A stretch of 64,000 bases of DNA from an uncultured Caulobacteraceae bacterium (GTDB lineage: Bacteria > Pseudomonadota > Alphaproteobacteria > Caulobacterales > Caulobacteraceae). A program made the position numbers and the translations under genes. Positions within the stretch are counted from its first letter, which is position 1. Each line of letters begins with the position of its first letter. Shown here one piece after another: positions 26,805 through 35,760 of this stretch. The stretch is taken from NCBI GenBank assembly GCA_937138625.1, contig CAKZPF010000003.1, forward strand, positions 186,001 to 250,000. Reading direction: 5' to 3'. Below the pieces are notes generated by a model. The model was given only the letters and a program-made list of their open reading frames with translations. It had not been told where the DNA came from and ran no database searches.

Positions 26805-26833
26805 CCGCCCCACCTGGGGCGGATTTTTTTTTT
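26805..26833 (+). terminator. Rho-independent terminator after ald
   Basis: Perfect 7-bp stem CCGCCCC/GGGGCGG, loop ACCT, then A and ten or so Ts. It ends about 135 bp after the ald stop. Confidence 0.92.
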
Positions 26834-26860
26834 GACATTTCAACCTAACTGTGTCATAAA
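26832..26860 (+). promoter_or_regulatory. Promoter of the Ca-loop gene at 26891
   Basis: TTGACA (26832-26837) and CATAAA (26855-26860) are separated by 17 bp and lie 31 bp upstream of the ATG, immediately after the ald terminator. AGGAG precedes the ATG. This indicates an independently transcribed single gene. Confidence 0.6.
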
Positions 26861-26890
26861 TAATTTTTCACTAGATACAGGAGTGTCATA

Positions 26891-27445
26891 ATGCCAGGCG
26901 TTACGTTTAATGTTGATGTTGCCGGACACGGCCATACATTTGATGGTCATCAAGATAAAATTACCTTTGATCTGGATACCGAGAAATTGACCGTTCAGTA
27001 TGCTGATGGGAATGGGGGGTTTTCCAAACCGCAGCCAATTCAGCTTACGCATGCCCGTGAAATCACAGACGGGCGTGATGGCGTCATTCGCCAGAACATG
27101 TCCAATATACAGGTGGATATCGATGGTGATGGTCAGGTTGATGTCAATCCGGGCGATCCTAACAGCACGGATGTCATCTTTGCCATTTATTCCGACAGTC
27201 GTTTTGGCATCATGGCCACCCCGAATGTGTTGGCGCCACTAGCCTTTGACCCAGACAGTTACACTGCCACACAAGACATCACAAGCTATGTGCAAATGCG
27301 TGGCGGCTCCCCGAATGTCATCACCGGTGGAGCGGGTATTGATCTCAATCGCGACAATAATGACGATACATTTTACATTGAAAAAGGTGTCACTGGCTTT
27401 CACGCCATTGCTGAAATCACACCCAGCACGGCTTATGGAAACTGA
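26891..27445 (+). CDS. Ca-loop (DxDGDGxxD) protein, no signal peptide
   Basis: 184 residues. Two aspartate loops are seen: DIDGDGQVDV at about 76-85 and DLNRDNNDDT at about 151-160. Both fit dockerin/FG-GAP-type calcium loops. Between them is YSDSRFGIMATP (100-111), which resembles YADSQYGLLGMP in the protein at 53711. No Sec signal, membrane segment or catalytic motif. RBS AGGAG is present, with its own promoter. Whether it is exported is unknown; calcium binding is inferred from the loop pattern. Confidence 0.75.
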   Translation: MPGVTFNVDVAGHGHTFDGHQDKITFDLDTEKLTVQYADGNGGFSKPQPIQLTHAREITDGRDGVIRQNMSNIQVDIDGDGQVDVNPGDPNSTDVIFAIYSDSRFGIMATPNVLAPLAFDPDSYTATQDITSYVQMRGGSPNVITGGAGIDLNRDNNDDTFYIEKGVTGFHAIAEITPSTAYGN

Positions 27446-27509
27446 AGCCTGCACGCTTTGACAAGAAACCCCCTTGTATCAGGGGGGCGGAGTGGCTAGG
27501 TCTCTGGCT

Positions 27510-28343
27510 ATGGGACCACATTTCAACAACTTGCTTGACACATTATCAGCCTTAAAAACCCAGCACGGCGTCACTGCCGTGCGTGGGGAATTTGAGGCCG
27601 AAGGCGCCCGCCCAGAAGAGCTGATGTGGCTCGCGCGTTTGGGGCATTTGTCAGGGCTGAAGCTGTGTCTGAAGATCGGTGGGCCCGAGGCCGTCAGCGA
27701 CCTGATCATGGCCCGCAGTCTGGGGGCCAGCAGTTTGATCGCCCCCATGGTCGAAAGCGCCTATGGCCTGCAAAAAGCCGCCAAGGCCTATGCGCGGATC
27801 TATCCTGAGACCGAGTGGGCCGATGTGGCCTTCACCTTCAATATCGAAACGCGCGGGGCTTTCGAAAATCTAGATGAGATCTTGGACACGGCCGCCCGCT
27901 TGCCCCAAGTCAAAGGTGTGGTGTTTGGCCGTGTGGACTTTGCTGGCTCCATGGGCTTGGCGCGGCATGATCTGGATGGGGCCATGGTGATGGACTGTGT
28001 GCGCACGGTGGCCAGCGCTTGCCGCGATCGCCAGCTGGATTTTGCCCTGGGCGGCGGTATCGCACCTGACAGCGTCGAGATGCTGCAGAAGATGCAGGGC
28101 CACTACCTCAGTCGCTATGAAACCCGAAAAATTGTTTATAACCCCACAGTGGCGCTGAGCGGTGATCCCGCCAAGGGTCTGGAGCTCGCCGCCCGCTTCG
28201 AGCTCGATTGGCTGAAGCTCAAACGTGATCATTACCAGCGCCTGGCCCAAGAAGATGACGCTCGCATCACCCTTTTGGAAAGCCGTATGACAGAGGCCCA
28301 AGATAAGCCTCAGGCCGGGACTTTGTCCTCCAGCATCGCGTAA
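27510..28343 (+). CDS. HpcH/HpaI aldolase / citrate-lyase-beta-like protein
   Basis: About 277 residues from the ATG at 27510; a GTG at 27492 is an alternative. The barrel is recognisable by KLCLKIGGPEAVSDL, LGASSLIAPMVESAYGLQ (the metal-binding Glu) and FNIETRGAFENL, then VVFGRVDFAGSMGL, all features of HpcH/HpaI class II aldolases and citrate lyase beta. Such enzymes cleave or form oxo-acid or acyl-CoA C-C bonds with a divalent metal. Substrate unknown. A C5T/AG5 hairpin lies just upstream (27469-27486). The 3' end overlaps the convergent oxidoreductase gene by 34 bp. Confidence 0.8.
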   Translation: MGPHFNNLLDTLSALKTQHGVTAVRGEFEAEGARPEELMWLARLGHLSGLKLCLKIGGPEAVSDLIMARSLGASSLIAPMVESAYGLQKAAKAYARIYPETEWADVAFTFNIETRGAFENLDEILDTAARLPQVKGVVFGRVDFAGSMGLARHDLDGAMVMDCVRTVASACRDRQLDFALGGGIAPDSVEMLQKMQGHYLSRYETRKIVYNPTVALSGDPAKGLELAARFELDWLKLKRDHYQRLAQEDDARITLLESRMTEAQDKPQAGTLSSSIA

Positions 28344-29437
28344 ACCCGCTCGGCAATGGCCAAAGACGAGGTCAAACCCGGGCTTTCAATCCCCAACAAA
28401 TTCACCAACCCTGGCAAGCCGTGCTGTGCCGGGCCATCGATTCGGAAATCCGTCGCGGGCTCGCCATCCGGCCCCGCAATTTTTGGCCGCACACCCGCAT
28501 AATCCGCCACCAACACATCATCGGGCAGGGCGGGCCAATACCGGCGGATGGCTTGGGCAAAGGCTTCGGCCCGGTTCGGGTTCACGGTAAAATCAATCTC
28601 GTCCATCCATTCCACATCCGGGCCAAAGCGCGCAGACCCGGTTAGGTCGAGCGTGAGGTGAATGCCCAAGCCGCCTTTGACGGGGCAGGGGTAGATCAAA
28701 CGGCTGAAGGGGCTTTTGCCTTGGAGCTTATAATAATTCCCACGCGCATAAATGGGGGCCGGGATCAGGCTTGGGTCGAGACCCTCAATGCGTTTGGCCA
28801 CGGCCGAGGCATGTAGACCCGCACTGTTGATCAGGGTGGGGGTGTGCACCGTGAACCGCTCGCCTTCACACTGACAGGTCACGGCCCACAGCTCGCCTTG
28901 GCGCTCAGCGGCCAAGACCTCAGTGTGTGGCGTAAAGGCCCCGCCCGCGGCTTCGATCTCGCCTTGGAAACTCAGCATGAAGCTGTGGCTATCAATGATG
29001 CCGGTTTCCTCGGACAGCAAAGCCGCCACAGCCTTCAGGTCCGGCTCGCCGGTTTTGATCTCGTCTTGGCTCAGCATTCGCACGCCTTCGACGTCATTGA
29101 TTTCGGCTTGTTTGAAAATGCGCTCCAGCGCCGGCAGCTCATCTGCACTGGTGGCCACCACCCATTTGCCCGTCTTTTGATAGGGCACATGATGGCGATC
29201 GCAATATTCATAGAGACGTCGGCGGCCCTCCACACACAACTGCGCCTTCAGTGACCCTGTGGCATAGTAAAGGCCGGCGTGAATGACCTCGGAATTGCGC
29301 GAGCTGACCTCCCAGCCGATGCCCTGGGCCCGATCCACCACAGCCACAGACTGACCACGCGACGCCAGGGCCCGACCACAGGCCAAGCCCACAACACCGG
29401 CACCAATCACCACCGCATCAAAATCAGCCTGCGTCAT
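28310..29437 (-). CDS. FAD-dependent oxidoreductase, L-2-hydroxyglutarate oxidase (LhgO)-like
   Basis: 375 residues of the DAO fold. FAD-binding VVIGAGVVGLACGRALASRG at the N-terminus, then SSRNSEVIHAGLYYATGSLK, a hallmark of LhgO-like enzymes, and a C-terminal GIESPGLTSSLAIAE. E. coli LhgO oxidises L-2-hydroxyglutarate to 2-oxoglutarate and feeds electrons to the membrane. It is the last gene of the galU-GT2 transcript, with a 14-bp overlap into the glycosyltransferase. The link to glycan synthesis may be accidental. Confidence 0.85.
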   Translation of the reverse strand: MTQADFDAVVIGAGVVGLACGRALASRGQSVAVVDRAQGIGWEVSSRNSEVIHAGLYYATGSLKAQLCVEGRRRLYEYCDRHHVPYQKTGKWVVATSADELPALERIFKQAEINDVEGVRMLSQDEIKTGEPDLKAVAALLSEETGIIDSHSFMLSFQGEIEAAGGAFTPHTEVLAAERQGELWAVTCQCEGERFTVHTPTLINSAGLHASAVAKRIEGLDPSLIPAPIYARGNYYKLQGKSPFSRLIYPCPVKGGLGIHLTLDLTGSARFGPDVEWMDEIDFTVNPNRAEAFAQAIRRYWPALPDDVLVADYAGVRPKIAGPDGEPATDFRIDGPAQHGLPGLVNLLGIESPGLTSSLAIAERVYAMLEDKVPA

Positions 29438-30458
29438 GCCGAACCTCTTGCGTTTTCACCTCTCGTTTGAACGCCAGCCGTGGGTCCCAGGTCAAGACCC
29501 GCGCAACAGATGACAGCGATGTCGTACGCGTTTTTTGAATCAATTGGCGCTGTTGCCAAGCTACCCCCAGCCCCATAACCGCATCTCGATACGCGCGACC
29601 AAACACACGCCAGCGTCCGCGCAGGCACCACACCGCACCATGCACCAGATTGGCAGCTATATGCGCCGGCAACAGCGCCCAAAACAACACGCCCGGCATA
29701 CAGCGCACAAAGGTCCAAATCCGATTGCGCACACCATGATAGATCGAAAAATCAGACGTCCGACCGGTAATGCCCGAACCCTCATGATGCACAACGGCTT
29801 CTGCAACCTGTAAACAGCGTCCACCCCGCAGGCGCAAACGAAACGCCAGATCCACATCTTCGTGGTAACAAAAAAAGCTCTCGGCAAAGCCCCCGACCTG
29901 ACGGAAAGCTTGGGTGCGATAGAGACTGGCCGCCGCGCATGGGGCAAAGACCTCGGCGGTTTTGGGCAAGTGGGATGTGGGGTGCCCGTTCAACCCGCGC
30001 CAGGCGATGCCACTAGCATGGTAACAATCGCCAGCCCCATCCAACAGATCAGGCTTTTGCGCATCAATCTGAGTCGAGCCAAACATATCAAACCCCCGTG
30101 GGCCATAGACATGGGCGGCGGTGATCAAAGCCTGCAGCCAATCCGGCTCGGCATAGGCATCGGGGTTCAGGCACGCAATCCAAGGCGCCTGGGCCTGCTG
30201 GGCGGCGCGATTGTTGGCCACGGCAAAGCCCAGATTTTCACCAGCATCGATCACACGAAAACGACGATCCGGCAAAGTGGCCGTGGCCACCGCCCCATCG
30301 GTCGAGCCATTGTCAACAATCAAACATTCGAAATCGCTATAGGTTTGCTTGGACAGGGCCTCAAGACAAGGTTGCAAAAAAGCCCCGGCGTTATAAGCCA
30401 CGATGATGACACTGACGCCAGGGTCAGTCGGGGCATCTAATGAGGCCTCGGGGCTCAC
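29424..30458 (-). CDS. GT2 family glycosyltransferase (rhamnosyltransferase-like)
   Basis: 344 residues. GT-A fold with VIIVAYNAGAFLQ, CLIVDNGSTDG, NLGFAVANN, CLNPDAYAEPDW (in place of the usual NPD) and the FFCYHEDVDLAFRLRLRG catalytic region. This pattern typifies rhamnosyl/GlcNAc transferases of the WbbL type. A hydrophobic segment near 265-290 may anchor the C-terminus to the inner membrane. GTG start with a GTGA overlap onto the galU stop. Sugar unknown. Confidence 0.9.
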   Translation of the reverse strand: MSPEASLDAPTDPGVSVIIVAYNAGAFLQPCLEALSKQTYSDFECLIVDNGSTDGAVATATLPDRRFRVIDAGENLGFAVANNRAAQQAQAPWIACLNPDAYAEPDWLQALITAAHVYGPRGFDMFGSTQIDAQKPDLLDGAGDCYHASGIAWRGLNGHPTSHLPKTAEVFAPCAAASLYRTQAFRQVGGFAESFFCYHEDVDLAFRLRLRGGRCLQVAEAVVHHEGSGITGRTSDFSIYHGVRNRIWTFVRCMPGVLFWALLPAHIAANLVHGAVWCLRGRWRVFGRAYRDAVMGLGVAWQQRQLIQKTRTTSLSSVARVLTWDPRLAFKREVKTQEVRHDAG

Positions 30459-31327
30459 CCCAAGACGTCCAACAGGGTTTCGCGGGCTTTATCGCCCAGA
30501 TCCGCGTGGGCCACGGCATGGGCCGCCACCGCGCGCAGATAGCCAATTTTGTCGCCACAGTCATAGCTTTGGCCCTGATATTCATAGGCATAAAACGATT
30601 GCTGCCCCATCAGGGTGGCCATGCTGTCGGTCAGCTGAATTTCACCGCCCGCACCTGCACCCTGTTCGGCCAGCAGCTCGAAAATTTCCGGCTGCAACAC
30701 ATACCGCCCCGTAATGGACAGGTTCGAAGGCGCCGTGCCTTGGGCCGGCTTTTCCACCATGCCCTTCATTTTGATCAGCGCGCCATCGCGGCTTTCCGGT
30801 GCGATGATGCCATATTTGTGGGTTTGATCTTCGGGCACCTGTTCAACTGCAATGATGTTGCCCCCCACATCATCATAGGCCGCCAGCATCTGTTTCAAAC
30901 ACCCTGGCTCACCTTTGACAATCACATCCGGTAACAGCACCGCAAATGGCTCGTGGCCCACAATATCCCGTGCACACCATACGGCATGGCCCAAACCACT
31001 GGGGGTTTGCTGGCGCGTAAAACTGGCGCCACCAGCGGGCAACCGGCTGCCCTCGACGTCCGCTAAGATTTGGTCTTTGCCCTTAGCTTTCAGGCTGGCC
31101 TCGAGCTCAAAGGCGTGATCGAAATAATCCTCGATCGCCTGTTTGCCACGGCCGGTGACAAAAACGATATGCTCGATTCCGGCTTCGCGGGCTTCATCGA
31201 CCACATATTGAATGGCTGGGCGGTCAAAAACCGGCAGCAATTCTTTGGGGATCGCTTTGGTGGCGGGCAAAACGCGGGTGCCAAACCCCGCGACAGGCAA
31301 AACGGCTTTGCGAACTGGTGTGGGCAT
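30455..31327 (-). CDS. galU: UTP-glucose-1-phosphate uridylyltransferase
   Basis: 290 residues. VRKAVLPVAGFGTRVLPATKAIPKE is the signature nucleotide-binding start, followed by DRPAIQYVVDEA, FAVLLPDVI and TGRYVLQPEIF. It makes UDP-glucose, the precursor for glycan and lipopolysaccharide sugars. The ATG at 31327 is chosen over a TTG one codon earlier. It overlaps the GT2 gene by 4 bp and follows a terminator at 31376-31402, so it probably has its own promoter. Confidence 0.96.
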   Translation of the reverse strand: MPTPVRKAVLPVAGFGTRVLPATKAIPKELLPVFDRPAIQYVVDEAREAGIEHIVFVTGRGKQAIEDYFDHAFELEASLKAKGKDQILADVEGSRLPAGGASFTRQQTPSGLGHAVWCARDIVGHEPFAVLLPDVIVKGEPGCLKQMLAAYDDVGGNIIAVEQVPEDQTHKYGIIAPESRDGALIKMKGMVEKPAQGTAPSNLSITGRYVLQPEIFELLAEQGAGAGGEIQLTDSMATLMGQQSFYAYEYQGQSYDCGDKIGYLRAVAAHAVAHADLGDKARETLLDVLG

Positions 31328-31375
31328 CAATCAATCTGCTGTTGGCGGTGGAAAGGAACGGGGGAGTGTACAAAC

Positions 31376-31402
31376 AAAAACGGCGGCAGTCACCTGCCGC
31401 CG
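31376..31402 (-). terminator. Rho-independent terminator between SDR epimerase and galU
   Basis: Perfect 9-bp stem CGGCGGCAG/CTGCCGCCG (31381-31389 with 31394-31402). On the minus strand it runs into TTTTTGTTTG. It ends the rfbD-rfbC-epimerase transcript. Confidence 0.9.
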
Positions 31403-31421
31403 TTTCATAAACGGATCCGTC

Positions 31422-32396
31422 CTAGACGGTTTCGCCTTCTTCGATTTTGCGGAAGGTCTGGATGTTATAGAATTCAGGGTTCGAGAAGTCACCGAAGTAT
31501 TCCATATTATCAAACAGCTCTTCGATGATGGTGTCGATCGTGCAGCTGGGTTTGAAACTCAGGATATTGCGCGCCTTTTCCGTCGAGACTTTGTAGTTGC
31601 GGAAGTCTTGGATGTTTTTGACCTCGAGCGGCACGGACTTGCCCGTGCGCTTTTCAATGCCGGTGCTGACGAAATCAGCAACCTCACCAATGGTAAAGTT
31701 GCCAGACGCCACATTGAACACGCCCGAGATCTCGTGCGGCGCTTCCACACAGCGGGTGTAGGCCGCCACAGCATCCTGGATGGCCAGGATTGGACGCCAG
31801 ATGGCGGGGTTGTTGACGGTGATCTGACCGTTACTCATGGCCGATTTGAACATGGTGTTGACCACCAGATCAAAACGCATGCGGGGGCTGAAGCCCGACA
31901 CGGTGCCCTGACGCAAGCAAATGGTCGAGAAGCTGGGGTCGTTCATTTGCATGACGCTGAACTCGCCGATCAGCTTGGAAATCCCATAGGGGTACTTTGA
32001 GGAGGCGGGCTTGGTCTCGTCATACAATTCATTGACCGTGTAGCCATAAACAGAACAGGTGCCACCATAGATGAAGCGCTTGACGCCCGCTTGCTTGGCC
32101 ACAAAGGCCAAATAGCCAGGAATGGCACCGTTTTCGAGGAAGTTCCGCGCCGGCGAGAACTCGGCCATCGGGTCATTGGACAGACCGCCAAGGAAAATCA
32201 CTTGGTCAAAGCCCAGCAGATCATTTTCACCGAGGTCAGCGGCGTTTTTCTCGATGACCTTGGTGCCCTCGGGCAGGTGATTGCCAAACCACAGAAGGTC
32301 AACAACGGTGACATCGTACCCACGGTTTTGCAGTTTTGGGACCAATTGCGAGCCGATATAGCCAGCGCCACCAACTACCATAATCTTCTGTGACAT
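31422..32396 (-). CDS. NAD-dependent sugar-nucleotide epimerase/dehydratase (extended SDR)
   Basis: 324 residues. Rossmann start MVVGGAGYIGSQLVPKL, substrate region GGTCSVYGY, and the catalytic YPYGISK (Tyr-x3-Lys). The C-terminal half carries NVASGNFTIGEVADFVS. Extended SDRs of this kind are 4-epimerases, 4,6-dehydratases or reductases acting on nucleotide sugars; the reaction cannot be told from sequence alone. It is 36 bp downstream of rfbC and ends at a terminator. Confidence 0.88.
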   Translation of the reverse strand: MSQKIMVVGGAGYIGSQLVPKLQNRGYDVTVVDLLWFGNHLPEGTKVIEKNAADLGENDLLGFDQVIFLGGLSNDPMAEFSPARNFLENGAIPGYLAFVAKQAGVKRFIYGGTCSVYGYTVNELYDETKPASSKYPYGISKLIGEFSVMQMNDPSFSTICLRQGTVSGFSPRMRFDLVVNTMFKSAMSNGQITVNNPAIWRPILAIQDAVAAYTRCVEAPHEISGVFNVASGNFTIGEVADFVSTGIEKRTGKSVPLEVKNIQDFRNYKVSTEKARNILSFKPSCTIDTIIEELFDNMEYFGDFSNPEFYNIQTFRKIEEGETV

Positions 32397-32432
32397 GCGT
32401 CGTTTCTCCTCGAGGTTTTGCTCAGTCAGAGT

Positions 32433-32996
32433 TTAATATTGGAAATGATCACTTTCAGGGGTTTTCAGCCACTCCTGCAGGCTTTGGGCTTTGACGTCTT
32501 TGTCGGACAACAGTGGCTCGTCCACCGGCCATTTTACGCCCACTTCGGGGTCATTCCAGGCGATGCCGCTTTCGCCAGCGCCATTATAGGCCCCCGTGGT
32601 GAAGTATTGGATTTCCGCATAATCACTCAGGGCCGCAAAGCCACGCGCACAGCCCGCCGGGGCATAGACGTGGGTCTTGTCATCTTCGGTCAATTCATAG
32701 CCGAGCCATTGGCCCAAGGTCGGCGAGCCCTTGCGAATGTCCACGGTGACCAAAAAGGCTTTGCCACGACTGACCCGCATCATTTTGCCCATGGGGGGCT
32801 CCCACTGAAAATGCAGGCCCCGCACCACATTCTTGACCGAACCGGATTGGTTGCACTGCACAAAAGTCAGATCCAAACCCGCATCCTTCAAGCGATCTTC
32901 GCGCATCAATTCGCAAAAATAGCCGCGACTGTCACGGAAAATGCGGTTTTTTACCAGCACAACATCGCGGATCTTGGTTTCTTCAATTTCTATCAT
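32433..32996 (-). CDS. rfbC: dTDP-4-dehydrorhamnose 3,5-epimerase-like protein
   Basis: 187 residues of the RmlC cupin. The catalytic-histidine segment VVRGLHFQWEPPMGKMMRV is intact, as are the barrel core (FLVTVDIRKGSPTLGQW) and the C-terminal ESGIAWNDPEVGVKWP. However the usual FAHGF stretch reads GCARGF (Arg replaces the second active-site His). It should epimerise a nucleotide 4-keto-6-deoxy sugar, perhaps with altered specificity. It precedes the SDR epimerase and follows rfbD. Confidence 0.88.
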   Translation of the reverse strand: MIEIEETKIRDVVLVKNRIFRDSRGYFCELMREDRLKDAGLDLTFVQCNQSGSVKNVVRGLHFQWEPPMGKMMRVSRGKAFLVTVDIRKGSPTLGQWLGYELTEDDKTHVYAPAGCARGFAALSDYAEIQYFTTGAYNGAGESGIAWNDPEVGVKWPVDEPLLSDKDVKAQSLQEWLKTPESDHFQY

Positions 32997-33085
32997 TTTG
33001 GTCCTTCGTACAGCAATCCATTACACACACGCTGAGTGGGCTTTTTCGCGCCCTACGCGATTTGCCCTAAGTCGTCAATCTTTCA

Positions 33086-33982
33086 TTAATCTGCGGCCTC
33101 AAGAACGCGCTGAGTGTGACCTTTTGCACGCATGAAGCGCGCCAAGGCGTCCTGCCATGTGGGCATAGGGCGGCCGATAGCGCCCTCGAGCTTACGGTTA
33201 TCAAGCGCCGAATAGGGCGGACGCATGGCCCGCGTTGGGAATTCAGTGGAGGGGACAGGGTCCACAGGCACTTCAAGGCCCGCTTGTTTGACGATTTCAC
33301 TGGCAAAACCATGCCAGCTGATCTCGCCACGATTGACCACGTGATAGGTGCCGGCTGGGGCTGATTTCTCCAGCATATCCAAAAGAGCATCAGCAATGTC
33401 CGCCGTGCTGGTGGGGGACATGATTTGATCATTCACCACCCGCAGGGCACCGCGCTCTTTGGCCAAACGCAACATGGTCTCAACAAAGTTGCCGCCTTTG
33501 CCCGAGGCCCCGGCCACGCCAAACAGGGACGCCACACGCAGGATCAGGGTGTCGTCATGGGCTACGCGCGCAAGCGATTCCCCCAAAACCTTGGAGGCCC
33601 CATAAACATTCAGCGGGGCAACGCCCATGTTTTCATCCAGGGGCTGACGCGCCTCTTGGCCACCGAAAACATAATCCGTCGAGATGTGCACAAAGCGCGC
33701 GCCTTTTTCGGCGCAAATCTGGGCCAACAGCTGTACCAAATGGGCATTGATGGTGATCGCCTGTTGTGCGTTGTCTTCGACCTCATCGGTCTTGTGGTAG
33801 CTGGAGCCATTGATCAGCACATCAAATTGCATATTGCTGAGTTTGGTTTTCACCGCTTCAAAATCTGTCAGCTCCAACTGGTCCCGCCCCATGGGGGTGA
33901 TGTTCAAAACCTGGCGGCTGTCATTGGCGCTGCGGATGTCGGTGCCCAACTGACCGTTGGGTCCCAGCAAGATGGCTTTCAT
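33086..33982 (-). CDS. rfbD: dTDP-4-dehydrorhamnose reductase-like SDR
   Basis: 298 residues. Opening AILLGPNGQLGTDIR, then VHISTDYVFGG, NVYGASKVLGE (YxxxK) and LRVASLFGV are the RmlD landmarks. The usual AYTxVDKAE loop reads SSYHKTDEVED. It reduces a 4-keto-6-deoxy sugar nucleotide to, for example, dTDP-L-rhamnose. rfbA and rfbB are not in the window. It is the first gene of a minus-strand run with rfbC and the SDR epimerase, divergent from the ABC exporter. Confidence 0.9.
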   Translation of the reverse strand: MKAILLGPNGQLGTDIRSANDSRQVLNITPMGRDQLELTDFEAVKTKLSNMQFDVLINGSSYHKTDEVEDNAQQAITINAHLVQLLAQICAEKGARFVHISTDYVFGGQEARQPLDENMGVAPLNVYGASKVLGESLARVAHDDTLILRVASLFGVAGASGKGGNFVETMLRLAKERGALRVVNDQIMSPTSTADIADALLDMLEKSAPAGTYHVVNRGEISWHGFASEIVKQAGLEVPVDPVPSTEFPTRAMRPPYSALDNRKLEGAIGRPMPTWQDALARFMRAKGHTQRVLEAAD

Positions 33983-34169
33983 GGCTCTCTCCCTTATGAC
34001 GCGAATTTAATCTTATCTGGTCTTAGAAGATTGCTTGTTAAGCGACAACGGGGAGAGTTAAGAAGTTTTTTTGGCAGTGCCTTCCCGCTCAAAATCACAG
34101 CTGGTGACTTGACCCTGCAATGGGATCGGGTCTACCTCAGGCCATCTGATTGCTGGGAATGGATTAAAA

Positions 34170-35003
34170 ATGTCCAGAAAACTGACGACAAGCGGTGCAC
34201 ACCGCATTCCTTTGGTGGCGAGGTTTGGGAAGACGTCTCAAGACCTTATCCGCGGGTTTACAAGCGTGCGCATGTGGTGGGCCTTGTCCGGCCATGACAT
34301 CAAATCACGCTATCGGGGATCAATCTTGGGTCCGTTTTGGATCACCTTGACCCTGGCGATGGCGATTGCGGGCATCAGCATGCTGTTCGGCGACATCTTT
34401 CAGGCTGAGGCCAAAAGCTATTTTCCCCTTGTCGGTGTGGGATTGGCCCTTTGGATTTTTATATCCACCACGATGACCGAGTCTTGCCGAACCTTCATTG
34501 ACAGCGCCGCAGTGATCAAACAATCCACGGCCCCGCTTAGCCTGCAGCCGATCCGCATCATCGTGCGCAATCTGATTGCCTTTGCTCATCATTTGATCGT
34601 GATCATTCCACTTCTTTATTGGTCTGGTGATCTGTTTACAGCCAGTTGGGGCTGGACGATGTTGGGCTTTGGACTGCTGGTCTTGAACCTGTTTTGGATG
34701 GCGTTTTTCTTTGGCATCATCTGCGCGCGCTTTCGAGATGTGCCGCAAGTCATTGGGGCCGTGTTGATGATGGGCATGTTCGTCAGCCCGATTTTCTGGC
34801 GACCCGGCATGGCCACACGCAGTTCAGAATTCGTCAATGCCAATCCCTTCACGCACATGATCGAAGGGGTGCGCGCGCCCTTAACGGAAAGCTATATGCC
34901 TGAAATATCCCTTATATTTCTAATTGTCATGTGCGTGGCGGGCTGGATCGCGGCCATGGCCGCCTTTTTCACCTTCCGTCACCGTGTGGTGTATTACGTT
35001 TAG
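34170..35003 (+). CDS. ABC-2 type polysaccharide export permease (Wzm/KpsM-like)
   Basis: 277 residues. After an amphipathic N-terminus (ALSGHDIKSRYRGSILGPFW, the typical ABC-2 entry motif) come about six membrane segments: LTLAMAIAGISMLFG, YFPLVGVGLALWIF, LIAFAHHLIVIIPLLYW, MLGFGLLVLNLFWMAFFF, AVLMMGMFVSPIFW and IFLIVMCVAGWIAAM. With the ATPase 15 bp downstream it forms a transporter that carries undecaprenyl-linked glycan across the inner membrane. Confidence 0.93.
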   Translation: MSRKLTTSGAHRIPLVARFGKTSQDLIRGFTSVRMWWALSGHDIKSRYRGSILGPFWITLTLAMAIAGISMLFGDIFQAEAKSYFPLVGVGLALWIFISTTMTESCRTFIDSAAVIKQSTAPLSLQPIRIIVRNLIAFAHHLIVIIPLLYWSGDLFTASWGWTMLGFGLLVLNLFWMAFFFGIICARFRDVPQVIGAVLMMGMFVSPIFWRPGMATRSSEFVNANPFTHMIEGVRAPLTESYMPEISLIFLIVMCVAGWIAAMAAFFTFRHRVVYYV

Positions 35004-35018
35004 GAACAGGACCAAACT

Positions 35019-35747
35019 ATGGCCTCTTTGACTTTGGATCATGTCAGCGTTCGCATCCCGGTCTTTGGCCCGGACAGCTGGTCGTTGAAAAAAGCTCTGC
35101 TGACCGCCAGCACAGGCGGCAAGATCGGCTTTGGCACCACCGGCGTGCTGGAGGTCCAGGCCCTGAACAATGTCAGCTTTGAGCTGAAACCTGGGGATCG
35201 TTTGGGACTATATGGCCCCAATGGCTCGGGCAAGACCACATTGCTGCGGGTGATGGCCGGGATCTATGCGCCCTACAGCGGCACGGTGCACAGCGAAGGG
35301 GAAATCACCTCGATCTTGGATCTGGCTTTGGGTGTGGACCCAACGGCCACGGGCTATGAAAATGCGCGCCTCAGCGCCATGCTGATGGGCCGCACCCAAG
35401 CTGAAATCGACCAGATGATGCCCTATGTCGAAGAGTTCAGCGAACTGGGCGATTATCTGAAGTTGCCGGTAAAAACCTATTCGTCCGGTATGACCATGCG
35501 CCTAGCCTTTGCTGTGGCCACGGCCTTTGGGGCTGATATTCTGCTGATGGATGAATGGATCGCTGTCGGGGATGCCAAGTTTGTTAAAAAAGCCGAAGCG
35601 CGCTTGGCCGAGATGGTGGAAAGTACAAAAATTATGGTGTTGGCCTCTCACAGTCGCGACACCCTAAAACGCTGGTGCAATCGCTTTGTGTGTTTGGAAA
35701 AAGGCCGCGTAACCGCCATCACCGACGAATTGCCGGACGAAGCCTAG
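35019..35747 (+). CDS. ABC polysaccharide exporter ATPase (Wzt/KpsT-like, short form)
   Basis: 242 residues: the nucleotide-binding domain only, without the carbohydrate-binding C-terminus found in longer Wzt proteins. Walker A GPNGSGKTTL, Q-loop region, signature YSSGMTMRLAFA (a variant common in this subfamily), Walker B DILLMDEWIAVGD, and the switch His in LASHSRD. It lies directly after the permease, and the AroB-like gene follows by 13 bp. Confidence 0.94.
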   Translation: MASLTLDHVSVRIPVFGPDSWSLKKALLTASTGGKIGFGTTGVLEVQALNNVSFELKPGDRLGLYGPNGSGKTTLLRVMAGIYAPYSGTVHSEGEITSILDLALGVDPTATGYENARLSAMLMGRTQAEIDQMMPYVEEFSELGDYLKLPVKTYSSGMTMRLAFAVATAFGADILLMDEWIAVGDAKFVKKAEARLAEMVESTKIMVLASHSRDTLKRWCNRFVCLEKGRVTAITDELPDEA

Positions 35748-35760
35748 GGCGGGGCGCGGC

